From positions 1 through 46,117 of the forward strand of contig CAMNBC010000004.1 of assembly GCA_946532115.1 (NCBI GenBank): 46,117 nt of DNA, given 5' to 3'. This DNA comes from an uncultured Treponema sp. GTDB taxonomy: Bacteria; Spirochaetota; Spirochaetia; Treponematales; Treponemataceae. Positions 30,334 through 37,662 of this stretch are shown here, one piece after another. Below the pieces are notes generated by a model that did no database searches, had not been told where the DNA came from, and saw only the letters and a list, made by a program, of their open reading frames with translations. Each line of letters begins with the position of its first letter. The stretch's first letter is position 1. The translations under genes and the position numbers were made by a program.

Positions 30334-31265
30334 GTGAAATTATAGTAACAGATTGCAAAAAAGACGCAATTAAAGTGGTAATTCCAGACAATGTTACACA
30401 AATAGGAGAAGCTGCATTTGAAGACTGTAAAAGACTTAATTCAATTGTGATTCCAAGTAGTATCACTAAAATAAGAAAAAGTGCATTTTGTAGTTGTAAA
30501 GCTCTTAAGTCAATTGTAATTCCAGACAGCGTTACTCAAATTGAAACACAAGCCTTCATACATTGTATAAAGCTTAAATCTATTGTACTTCCAACTAATA
30601 TTACTAGAATAAGGGAATATACATTTTGTAATTGTAAAGCTCTTGAATCAATTGTACTTCCAGACAGTGTTACTAAAATAGAAAAATACGCATTTTGGAA
30701 TTGTAAAGCTCTTAAATCAATTATAATTCCAAGTGGATTGACTAAAATTAGTGAATGTACGTTTTGCGGCAGTGAATCACTCGAATCCATTGAAATTCCT
30801 GTCAGAGTTACAAAAATTGAAGATAGTGCATTCTTAGGTTGTTTTTCACTTAAATCAATAGATATACCTGACAGAGTTACAAAAATCGAAGATAGTGCAT
30901 TCAGTTATTGTACTGCACTTAGATCAATTAAACTTCCTAATAGTATTACTCATATAGGAAACCATGTTTTCAATCATTGTACATCGCTTGAATCGATAGA
31001 AATTCCAAATAATATTATTAGTATTGGCTCTAGAGCATTTGCGAAATGTACAGCACTTAGACCTAATTCTGTGGTGTATAGAGGAACGGCAGCGCAATGG
31101 AAAAAAATAAAAATAGTGCCTCCTTTTTATGCTATGAATCAAGGTATGAATGATATTCTTTCTGGAAGTTCTGAACAAAAAGTATGTTGTATGGGAAGTG
31201 ATGGAAATGGTGTTACACCAATATGGCTAAATGAAGAAGAAAAGGATGTTTCAAAAGACTGGTAA
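30297..31265 (+). CDS. BspA-like leucine-rich repeat protein, 322 aa
   Basis: About ten regular 23-residue LRR_5 repeats span residues 28-262, each of the type SAFxxCxALKSIVIPDSVTKI, with matching 69-bp repetition at DNA level. A short N-terminal cap (MSNDILTIEEKNGEIIVTDC) and a C-terminal cap (VVYRGTAAQWKKIKIV), the latter also found in the 453-aa LRR protein, frame the array. No signal peptide is seen. High DNA similarity between repeats allows repeat gain or loss. The ribosome site is weak (GGGGC, 8 bp away). It is convergent with another LRR gene across a shared terminator. Confidence 0.88.
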   Translation: MSNDILTIEEKNGEIIVTDCKKDAIKVVIPDNVTQIGEAAFEDCKRLNSIVIPSSITKIRKSAFCSCKALKSIVIPDSVTQIETQAFIHCIKLKSIVLPTNITRIREYTFCNCKALESIVLPDSVTKIEKYAFWNCKALKSIIIPSGLTKISECTFCGSESLESIEIPVRVTKIEDSAFLGCFSLKSIDIPDRVTKIEDSAFSYCTALRSIKLPNSITHIGNHVFNHCTSLESIEIPNNIISIGSRAFAKCTALRPNSVVYRGTAAQWKKIKIVPPFYAMNQGMNDILSGSSEQKVCCMGSDGNGVTPIWLNEEEKDVSKDW

Positions 31266-31276
31266 ATATCAATAGC

Positions 31277-31314
31277 ATAAAAAGAGGCTGTTTATTTTTA
31301 GACAACCCCTTTTT
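31277..31314. terminator. bidirectional terminator between convergent LRR genes
   Basis: AAAAAGAGGCTGT and ACAACCCCTTTTT form an imperfect stem with A and T tails on both sides. It serves the plus-strand gene ending at 31265 and the minus-strand gene ending at 31318. Confidence 0.7.
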
Positions 31315-31317
31315 AAG

Positions 31318-31962
31318 TTACCAATTATAAATATATTTTTTTACATGCGTGTGCGATTCAAATGCCTTTGCTGGTATTTGTTTAAAATTTATACCAGAAG
31401 GAATGTAAACCTCTGTTAATGATGGACAATCTACTGCTGCAAAGTTATCAATCGCCAAAATGCTTTCTGGCAATGTAAGTGACTGTAGCTGCGGTAAATC
31501 TTCAAAGGAATACTCAAGAAGTATTTCTGGCCCTTCTGGAACAGTTATGCTGGTAGCGGTTTTGTTGAGGCAGGCCATAATAATCTTGTTTTCTACGAGG
31601 ATATCCGGGATGTCCCATACACCATCCAGACAGGATACTACGCTGTTCATTGGAATACATTTCAGGAGGTTCACTTTGCCTGTAATGGATTCGAATTCCT
31701 TCTTTGTGCCCATATAATGAATTTGAATTGGTTCAAACTGCACTGAAAATGTATTTGGATAGATCTCTTTTAGGCTCCTGGGAATTTCAAGGGATGTAAT
31801 TGTACATTCCTGAAACGCCGTATATACATTATTTTCATCAGCTTTGATTCTTTCTACTATCGGATAAATAACTATATTACCATTCGCGTAGCAGTGAAGC
31901 AGTTCTCCATCAATTACTATGCAATCATTGAAAACACATTCATCACCATAGATGTTATTCAT
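31318..31962 (-). CDS. BspA-like leucine-rich repeat protein, 214 aa
   Basis: This is a shorter, less regular LRR_5 protein. Residues about 55-85 (ITSLEIPRSLKEIYPNTF) and 140-200 (ITVPEGPEILLEYSFEDLPQ, then LTLPESILAIDNFAAVDCPS) fit the family, with an atypical cap between. AAGGAGTAG precedes the ATG. It ends KKYIYNW; the two genes upstream on the same strand also end in Asn-Trp. It is the last of three minus-strand genes 32700 to 31318. Confidence 0.75.
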   Translation of the reverse strand: MNNIYGDECVFNDCIVIDGELLHCYANGNIVIYPIVERIKADENNVYTAFQECTITSLEIPRSLKEIYPNTFSVQFEPIQIHYMGTKKEFESITGKVNLLKCIPMNSVVSCLDGVWDIPDILVENKIIMACLNKTATSITVPEGPEILLEYSFEDLPQLQSLTLPESILAIDNFAAVDCPSLTEVYIPSGINFKQIPAKAFESHTHVKKYIYNW

Positions 31963-31989
31963 ATTTTTTCTACTCCTTATACAATTTTC

Positions 31990-32364
31990 CTACCAATTAA
32001 GTTCAACAATTTGTTTATCTCCAATATGAAAGAGATGGTGTAAGAAATTGTAGTTTGACCAAATAGTTCTTGAGGCTGTACGGAAGAGAGCCCTCCCAAA
32101 AACAATGTGTTTGTCTCCCAATTCAGGAATCAAACTATTATTATGTTTCTCCTTATAACCAATAATTTTTTTTACAGAGTCCATCGAAATTGATTTATGA
32201 GTGAGCTGTTCAAACCCAAATATCTGGTTGGCCAGCCACTGGAACTTGGTTGGCTCAACGTTTTTAATCACGAAATTAACTACCGATTGGTCATACCCAG
32301 ACAGAGATTTACCATATGCCTTAAATGCTTTGTCCAGTTGATTTATGCTAGTGTTATTCTTCAT
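31990..32364 (-). CDS. uncharacterised 124-aa protein
   Basis: AGGAGATTGAAAA precedes ATG 32364. The protein is helical and basic, with Phe/Trp-rich segments (VEPTKFQWLANQIFGFEQLT, then RTIWSNYNFLHHLFHIGDKQ). No family is recognised. It ends IVELNW. It lies 27 bp upstream of the 214-aa LRR gene and 15 bp downstream of the 106-aa gene, so the three form an operon. Confidence 0.6.
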   Translation of the reverse strand: MKNNTSINQLDKAFKAYGKSLSGYDQSVVNFVIKNVEPTKFQWLANQIFGFEQLTHKSISMDSVKKIIGYKEKHNNSLIPELGDKHIVFGRALFRTASRTIWSNYNFLHHLFHIGDKQIVELNW

Positions 32365-32379
32365 TTTTCAATCTCCTTC

Positions 32380-32700
32380 CTACCAGTTGCTTATTGAGTT
32401 TAATTGTATAGTTTCAACCTCAATGGGAATCCCGAAAATGTACTCAGTTTTTACTCGCTTTAACGGGACATCTATATACTGAGATGTGCGTTCTAACATA
32501 TTACGGTTATCCGATTTAATAGTTGTAACTAGACTTCTCTTTCTGTTTATGAGGGAAAATTTTCGATTTAGAGATAACAGAAAGACATCCTTTGGCAGGG
32601 TGATTTCGTTCTCAGAAATAAAGTCTTTTGTGTTTTGTAGATTTCCTTCATTTTTGAGGATTTTCAAAGTTGCCAATTTTAAGCTTTCTAATTCTTTCAT
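32380..32700 (-). CDS. uncharacterised 106-aa protein
   Basis: TAGGAGTTTACAAGT precedes ATG 32700. It is a small basic protein (LSLNRKFSLINRKRSLVTTI) that ends IQLNSISNW. No family is recognised. It is the first gene of a three-gene operon and follows the terminator of the NYN gene. No clear promoter is seen in the 30 bp between, so readthrough of that terminator may supply transcription. Confidence 0.55.
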   Translation of the reverse strand: MKELESLKLATLKILKNEGNLQNTKDFISENEITLPKDVFLLSLNRKFSLINRKRSLVTTIKSDNRNMLERTSQYIDVPLKRVKTEYIFGIPIEVETIQLNSISNW

Positions 32701-32732
32701 ACTTGTAAACTCCTAAGAATTGAAATAAAAAA

Positions 32733-32782
32733 GCCCGCTCCCACCTGTGAAGTGCTGAAGTACACTTCACACCCCAGCGGGC
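32733..32782 (-). terminator. long two-part intrinsic terminator after the NYN gene
   Basis: The outer stem is GCCCGCT (32733-32739) with AGCGGGC (32776-32782). The inner stem is TGTGAAGTG (32746-32754) with CACTTCACA (32763-32771). On the minus strand a T-run follows. The size and near-perfect pairing are unusual. Confidence 0.85.
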
Positions 32783-32806
32783 ATATAATTTAGATATTAA
32801 CTACAA

Positions 32807-33766
32807 TCAGACACTCACTGTGCGCGCCTGAGTATATGGGTGAGTCCCAACCCGAAAGACAGAAGGGCGAGCTGCGAGATAGCTTCCTAGTGATTCAGGA
32901 AGCGTTATGCCTCTCCTCCTCAGCTCTTTTCCCACCTCCGATTGAAGGGCAAAAACTAAGTGTCGGCCTTGCTTCTGACTTTGAGCCTGAATGACATCGG
33001 CAATTGTACCCTTGACCTTGTTCTGTAGAATCTGCGCTGGTGTCAAAGAAGGATTTCTAGGATTTCTTTTTACGATAGGTGTCTGTACTGCTGAAACAGG
33101 CTTTTTATGAACAACAGGTCTAGTTGATGCAGAAACGATAGGAGTAGGAACTGGAGCTGGCTTAGCAATATGAACAGGCGTTTTGCCAACAACTGCTCTT
33201 GGGGAGTGATTTATATAAGCAGGAATTGAAGTATAAGTCTTAGGATTTTCAAGAAGTTCGAAGAAATCATAAAATTCCTCACAAGCATCTTTCAAATCTG
33301 CAGAATAATAAGAATCGCTTGCTTTTGATATTCCTGAGACAAGAAAAGTTGGAATATTTCTGAGTTTTAGATTCTGAATAGGGGTGATATGATCAAAATC
33401 TCCTGCCAGCAAAATTAGGGCATCGATTATCCCAAGAATAGCCTTCTCTGCTATATGCCATACAATTTCGCCATCGAGACCTTTTTCTTTCCCATTGGGT
33501 CTGATCTGACGGCCATGAATTGCAAAACCGGCATTGCGTAACTCGGTGAGAAATTGGGTCTCAATTGGAGATGGATGCGGATTCAATCCAATATAACATT
33601 CCATCGAGACAATTATGTTATTACCGTACTTTTGCTGTAAAAGCTGTGTAATATAAGTAATGAGTCCTGTAAAGTTCACCTTTTTACCAAGACCTATTGC
33701 TTTACGATATAATTCCAAAATAAAATATCCATCAATTACGATTAAAAGTTTCATTATATTTTCCAT
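32807..33766 (-). CDS. NYN-domain (LabA/DUF88-type) protein with C-terminal OST-HTH-like domain
   Basis: In this 319-residue protein residues 5-165 form a NYN/PIN-like ribonuclease domain. The acidic residues are in LLIVIDGYF, GLDGEIVWHI and LILLAGDFDHITPI. A Pro/Val/Ala-rich linker of about 70 residues follows. Residues 245-310 (NKVKGTIADVIQAQSQKQGR, ELRRRGITLPESLGSYLA) match the OST-HTH/LOTUS pattern, a proposed RNA-binding fold. Such proteins are expected to bind and cut RNA. AGAGGTCATT gives the ribosome site. Two palindromic elements lie upstream. Family assignment is by motif; the RNA target is unknown. Confidence 0.78.
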   Translation of the reverse strand: MENIMKLLIVIDGYFILELYRKAIGLGKKVNFTGLITYITQLLQQKYGNNIIVSMECYIGLNPHPSPIETQFLTELRNAGFAIHGRQIRPNGKEKGLDGEIVWHIAEKAILGIIDALILLAGDFDHITPIQNLKLRNIPTFLVSGISKASDSYYSADLKDACEEFYDFFELLENPKTYTSIPAYINHSPRAVVGKTPVHIAKPAPVPTPIVSASTRPVVHKKPVSAVQTPIVKRNPRNPSLTPAQILQNKVKGTIADVIQAQSQKQGRHLVFALQSEVGKELRRRGITLPESLGSYLAARPSVFRVGTHPYTQARTVSV

Positions 33767-33816
33767 AATGACCTCTGTTGTTTTTGCTACGATTCTGGAC
33801 TTAGCTAGTAATCAAA

Positions 33817-33833
33817 CTACAGTGACACTGTAG
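33817..33833. promoter_or_regulatory. palindrome CTACAGT-GAC-ACTGTAG upstream of the NYN gene
   Basis: A perfect 7+3+7 dyad lies 51 bp before the NYN start. An imperfect partner, GGTGACATGATGTAACC, is near 33861-33877. This is typical operator size; the protein that binds is unknown. Confidence 0.5.
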
Positions 33834-33891
33834 GTCGTTAATATGTTAATTCTGATTTCACGGTGACATGATGTAACCTCCTTGTTACTGA

Positions 33892-34263
33892 CTAGTCTGT
33901 TACTCTAAGATAGAAGTCCTTTCCTTTGCCGGTGAGATTGCTCTCAGCAAAGCTTTTTGCTTCTAACCAGAGTTTGTTGTAGAGCTGTGACTTTTCACAA
34001 CTGCCCTTGTTCTTATGGAACCAAAACCAGCATTTTAAGTTAAGAACTGCAACAAATTCGGTAAGAGCTACATAGCAGCCTTTGCTTTCTTTTAGTTCGG
34101 AAAAGCAACGGTCAAATAGCTCTTTGATATCTTTTGGAGTACCTAACTGACCGATTAAGGCTCCAAAGAATCCACCGATTTTTTCACTATCATAACTTCC
34201 ATCAATAAAACTAAAATCGTCCCAGAAAGATGTTGTCAATTCATAGCCATTGAGTAGTTTCAT
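33892..34263 (-). CDS. uncharacterised 123-aa protein
   Basis: GAGGAGAAATATCT precedes ATG 34263. It is a helical soluble protein rich in Phe, Trp and Lys (FFGALIGQLGTPKDIKELFD, then LNLKCWFWFHKNKG). No family is recognised. It has a strong ribosome site and its own spacing from neighbours: 125 bp before the NYN gene, with palindromes between. It may be co-transcribed with that gene. Confidence 0.6.
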   Translation of the reverse strand: MKLLNGYELTTSFWDDFSFIDGSYDSEKIGGFFGALIGQLGTPKDIKELFDRCFSELKESKGCYVALTEFVAVLNLKCWFWFHKNKGSCEKSQLYNKLWLEAKSFAESNLTGKGKDFYLRVTD

Positions 34264-34340
34264 AGATATTTCTCCTCTTTACTTCTTAATGTTTATAAAA
34301 ATCCTTATTTTTGAGAAAAAAAATAAAAAAAAATTGAAAA

Positions 34341-34368
34341 AACATCTGCTGTACATGCAGCAGATGTT
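34341..34368 (-). terminator. intrinsic terminator of the 49-aa gene
   Basis: A perfect 11-bp stem, AACATCTGCTG and CAGCAGATGTT, with loop TACATG is followed on the minus strand by TTTTCAATTTTTTTTTA. It lies 12 bp after the stop at 34380. Confidence 0.9.
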
Positions 34369-34379
34369 TTCTTCGTTAT

Positions 34380-34529
34380 CTAATCCTCATCGTCCTCCTC
34401 TTCGTCATCTTCATCATTGTCGTCATAGTTTCCTTCCGGATCGTACATCCAGCAAATGCCTTCATCATCAATGCTATCTTCATATTCACAACCAGAACAT
34501 GAACCATAAATACAATCGCGTTTTCCCAT
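34380..34529 (-). CDS. small Cys-rich acidic protein, 49 aa
   Basis: TAAGGAGCCCATA precedes ATG 34529, and a strong terminator follows, so the gene is credible despite its size. It starts MGKRDCIYGSCSGCEYED, with Cys at 6, 11, 14 and 24, a spacing that could hold one metal ion. The tail is almost wholly Asp and Glu. A longer upstream start lacks a ribosome site. The function is unknown; the acidic tail could mimic nucleic acid. Confidence 0.65.
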   Translation of the reverse strand: MGKRDCIYGSCSGCEYEDSIDDEGICWMYDPEGNYDDNDEDDEEEDDED

Positions 34530-34670
34530 AATGGGCTCCTTAGTACAGGTAAAGAACCTGCACATTAATTAAGATTAGTTCAGGCATACCGCCCTACACT
34601 TATTACTGTGTATAAAAATGCTGAGTTTTGAGAAAAAATCGAAATTTTTTTGAATTTTTTTTATTTGTAA

Positions 34671-34681
34671 TGTGTTATAAT
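34671..34681 (+). promoter_or_regulatory. extended -10 promoter for a leaderless transcript
   Basis: TGTGTTATAAT, with TATAAT at 34676-34681. Six bases separate it from ATG 34688, so the transcript should begin at or beside the start codon. TTGAAT at 34650-34655 is a poor -35 (20-bp spacer). The sequence upstream is a T-rich tract. Confidence 0.65.
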
Positions 34682-34687
34682 GGAAAT

Positions 34688-36559
34688 ATGACAAATAATA
34701 GTACCGAACCAATTAACAACATAGAGTTAGTAAAAGTAATATCTGATAATTTCTATATAAGTTTTTTATCTTCAGCAAAAAAGAATCATAGATTGGCTGA
34801 AAATGAAATTGAAATATTTGAAAAATACACAAATAAAAAACTTGTTTTTAATGAAAAAAAATTTTTAAGTGATGCAAGAAAAACGAAGGCTGTCTCTAAG
34901 TTTTTCAAGAAGCTTCTTCCGAAAGAACTGCTAACAATGAATCTAATAGAATTAAGAAAATCATTAAGAATTATAAATAGTTATTACAGGAATATTCGTA
35001 AGAAAAAATTACAGGGGGGATATATAAGAGCAGTTCTTGAAGGATTATATGACCGAAGATTCAAGGATGAATTTAATAAATTGAAAATCCAAGATGTAAA
35101 TGATAATAATCGTATTATTACAAATTGTTTAAATGAGATATGGCCATATAAAGAAAGTTGTTTTGTTCTGGATTATCTAAATATCGCCTTTTATGAAAGT
35201 CATGAACAAAAAGTCTGGAATTTTTCTGCTTTTACCAAAAGGAAAGCTATAGGTTGTAAGCGAAATTCTACCTATGAGAAACTGAACCAATATTCTGCAT
35301 ATAAACTTTATGCGCAAGGGGAATACTCTAAACTTCGTATTGGATTAGAAAAGCAAGGAATAGAAGGTCTAAAAATACGAAACGATGTTATTAAAAATAC
35401 GAATTTGAATTCTAAAGAATATGAGGATAATCAGGAAAAACGAGAAGCTTATCTAAAACTTAGAACACTTGAAAAAAATGGGTTTGAAGAAATATTTGAA
35501 ATAATAAACCCTCCAAGTTACCAAAATATTAAAGAGCTTCTAAAAGAATTCCCGGATAATAACAAAGAAAGGAAAAATGCATCATTTAAATTACAATTTT
35601 TAACAAAAGAACTTGAAAATGTTCTTCAAAATTTTAAGGGTTTATACCAAGCTTTTTCGTTAGATGATGTCTTGAAAACTTTTTATGGATATGATGAAAA
35701 AGAAACTGCTGCAATTGAAAAAGAGTTTTCAACTTTTTTTAAAGCAAAAGCAAATTTTAATATTATAGACAAAATAGAATATATCAAAAAGCAGGAAGTC
35801 GAAAATGCTGAGTTTGTCGTTTCTATGAATAAAAATACCTGGAAAGAAATTAAAGAGAAAAGAGAGCCTAAGATAGATTATCGCAAACTTGCAAAATTAA
35901 GAAAAATACCAGATAGTTATATTTTTAGTACCTATGAATTACGAATCATAAGTAAAGCATACGACGATGTTAGAATTTCACAACCTGAAGAAAAGAAAAA
36001 AATATCTATAAGTGAACGAATAGATAAAATAGATGATTATTTATCAAAAAATCCGGAATATTTAGTCTTAAATTACAAAGAGCCATTAAAAAAATCAAGA
36101 GCTTGGAAAGGAATAAAAAGCAAGAAGCAATTGTCTATGGCAATTAGTCTTGATGCACCTGTTGGGGATGGTGGTAAAAATTCATTATATAGCACAATTG
36201 AAGACAAAAAAAGTTCTTCATTTGAAAAGGATATAATTAACGAAAATACTATGTCACCGCTAAAGACTTTATTCAAAAAGGAGTTTCCTGATGATGAAGT
36301 TTTCTTACATGAAGTTTATAAAGAATTAAATAATAATTATTCTTCTAATTCTTTTGATAAAGAAAACAACACAATGTTAAGTTTATTAGACGAAACATTT
36401 GATCATAAGCACTCCTGGAGTAAGCTATGGACTATATATAAAAATGCTATGAATATTTCTGAAAATGAAGATGATGAAATAAGAAATGATTTTAGACAAA
36501 AGATGTCAAAGATTCGTAATAATATAAAGAATTCTTCTCAAGAACAGCTTGTAAAATAA
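34688..36559 (+). CDS. uncharacterised 623-aa protein with a sigma-like linker motif
   Basis: The large, Lys/Glu/Asn-rich protein is read from ATG 34688, probably without a leader. No enzyme or membrane motif is seen. Around residues 480-505 it reads AISLDAPVGDGGKNSLYSTI followed by EDKK. This is very like the region 3.2 'finger' of sigma70 factors (SLDxPxG(D/E), then a (I/V)ED). The segment after it, ending DDEIRNDFRQKMSKIRNN, could be a degenerate region 4 helix-turn-helix. No region 2 is apparent. Codon use is more AT-rich than in the left-hand housekeeping genes. It may be a sigma-derived regulator; this is a weak inference. Confidence 0.6.
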   Translation: MTNNSTEPINNIELVKVISDNFYISFLSSAKKNHRLAENEIEIFEKYTNKKLVFNEKKFLSDARKTKAVSKFFKKLLPKELLTMNLIELRKSLRIINSYYRNIRKKKLQGGYIRAVLEGLYDRRFKDEFNKLKIQDVNDNNRIITNCLNEIWPYKESCFVLDYLNIAFYESHEQKVWNFSAFTKRKAIGCKRNSTYEKLNQYSAYKLYAQGEYSKLRIGLEKQGIEGLKIRNDVIKNTNLNSKEYEDNQEKREAYLKLRTLEKNGFEEIFEIINPPSYQNIKELLKEFPDNNKERKNASFKLQFLTKELENVLQNFKGLYQAFSLDDVLKTFYGYDEKETAAIEKEFSTFFKAKANFNIIDKIEYIKKQEVENAEFVVSMNKNTWKEIKEKREPKIDYRKLAKLRKIPDSYIFSTYELRIISKAYDDVRISQPEEKKKISISERIDKIDDYLSKNPEYLVLNYKEPLKKSRAWKGIKSKKQLSMAISLDAPVGDGGKNSLYSTIEDKKSSSFEKDIINENTMSPLKTLFKKEFPDDEVFLHEVYKELNNNYSSNSFDKENNTMLSLLDETFDHKHSWSKLWTIYKNAMNISENEDDEIRNDFRQKMSKIRNNIKNSSQEQLVK

Positions 36560-36603
36560 ATAATATTAAGTAGAACGAATAAACTTTATTGAGAGGTTAA
36601 ACC

Positions 36604-36999
36604 ATGACAAGACAAGAAGCAAATGAAATTTTTGAGAAAATCAGAAACAAGAATAACTTTTCGCAGGAAGAAATAGATGCCTGCTTAGATACACAGGCAG
36701 AGAAAGTTGCCCAGATGGAGAAGGTTTTCGACCTGAAAGAAGAGAGTGATTATACCTGTTTATTTGCTGTTGCAGAGCTAATGGCAAGTGAGGGTGATAT
36801 TCAAAAAGTAAAAAACAACCTGCTGGAAGAAAATCCTTTTGAAAAAGGAAACGAACATATAGAACCTCGCCAGCCTGACAGAAATGATAAATTACTGATT
36901 CTCACAGCAATCGAGAATAATCCATTATTTTTCTCTATGGCCTGGAACTGGATACAGATTTGCAAAGTCCGAATCCCAAAAACTGACATTCAATTCTAA
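36604..36999 (+). CDS. uncharacterised 131-aa protein
   Basis: TGAGAGGTTAAACC precedes ATG 36604. It is an acidic helical protein (TRQEANEIFEKIRNKNNFSQ) ending VRIPKTDIQF. No family is recognised. It follows the 623-aa gene by 44 bp and is probably co-transcribed. A 98-bp copied gene fragment lies 34 bp after its stop. Confidence 0.6.
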   Translation: MTRQEANEIFEKIRNKNNFSQEEIDACLDTQAEKVAQMEKVFDLKEESDYTCLFAVAELMASEGDIQKVKNNLLEENPFEKGNEHIEPRQPDRNDKLLILTAIENNPLFFSMAWNWIQICKVRIPKTDIQF

Positions 37000-37033
37000 T
37001 TACAAACACTCTGTGCGTATTTTAAGCTTTCTT

Positions 37034-37131
37034 TATAACGCCGTATATATTGATTTTCAAAATAAGGGTCGACTTTCATATTTGAAAAGTGGTTATGTAC
37101 AGGCAGCTCTGCCTTATTTCTATGAGTTTTG
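37034..37131 (+). repeat. 98-bp exact repeat, copy 2 (3' fragment of the 141-aa gene)
   Basis: Identical to 27475-27572. Here it is not part of a complete gene and no start or stop frames it. The sequence diverges abruptly at both ends. Confidence 0.9.
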
Positions 37132-37317
37132 TGAAATTCGAAAATTTCACACATGTGTGTAGTGGTTTAAGTTTTTTTTCTATCATTTTTTTGCCACTTT
37201 TTGGGATTTTGCAACCCATTTGTGCTATATTATAAATATAGAAAATGAAACAAGTTTTGTTTTATATTCTATGTTTAAGCCAAATATTTTTGAAAAAAAA
37301 ATCAAAATGTTTGGTAG

Positions 37318-37336
37318 TTTCTCAAGATTTGAGAAA
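37318..37336. promoter_or_regulatory. palindrome TTTCTCA-N5-TGAGAAA, second copy
   Basis: TTTCTCAAGATTTGAGAAA matches the copy at 19277-19295 in 17 of 19 bases; the symmetric arms are identical. It sits just upstream of TGTGTTATAAT (-10 at 37346-37351). A related but diverged promoter block with CTATATTATAAATATA lies about 120 bp before it (near 37223), as if duplicated. The region 37132-37662 (530 bp) has no credible gene. Confidence 0.65.
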
Positions 37337-37351
37337 CCCATGTGTTATAAT

Positions 37352-37437
37352 ATAAATATATATTGTAATTCATTACAAACCACCGATTTAACACTCTACT
37401 TGTCTGGTGGTGTAAACAGTCTCAAAAACTGTTTACA
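37352..37437 (+). ncRNA. candidate structured small RNA
   Basis: Downstream of TATAAT at 37346-37351 three successive hairpins can form: GTAAT-TC-ATTAC; ACCACC (from 37379) with GGTGGT (to 37412); and TGTAAACAGT (37411-37420) with ACTGTTTACA (37428-37437). No convincing protein frame or T-run is present. This could be a small RNA or the 5' leader of the sigma-like gene at 37663. No known RNA family was recognised. Confidence 0.4.
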
Positions 37438-37508
37438 AAAATACGACTAAAAGAGATATAACATGTTTTTATTCCAACACACACAAATCTTTTCTCAGGG
37501 TAGAGTCT

Positions 37509-37524
37509 ACTGATATCTATCAGT
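37509..37524. promoter_or_regulatory. palindrome ACTGATA-TC-TATCAGT
   Basis: A perfect 16-bp dyad lies 139 bp before the sigma-like gene at 37663. It is a possible operator. It lacks a T-run, so it is not a terminator. Confidence 0.45.
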
Positions 37525-37662
37525 TTGTACTAACCCCAAATCCTTTGATCCATTTTATTTTCGTTGTATAACAATTGCCTTTTTAACAGTTGTTATTCCC
37601 TCGTCTGAATTATATTTCAGGCATTCCTTTACACGGCTGAGGAGACAGTCAAGGAGTAATGT

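Noticed and set aside
30297-31265. CRISPR-like regular repetition
   Set aside because: The 69-bp periodicity encodes 23-residue LRR units in one frame; no spacers.
34250-34531. 93-codon plus-strand frame rich in His and Pro
   Set aside because: It is the antisense of the acidic tail of the 49-aa gene and of a T-rich terminator region, with no ribosome site.
37188-37225. TTGCCA near 37188 as a seventh member of the promoter class
   Set aside because: At 17 bp downstream the sequence is ACCCAT, not CATANW.
37220-37450. 76-codon open frame from a GTG
   Set aside because: It has no ribosome site, covers two -10 boxes and three hairpins, and its internal repetition reflects the duplicated promoter blocks rather than protein repeats.
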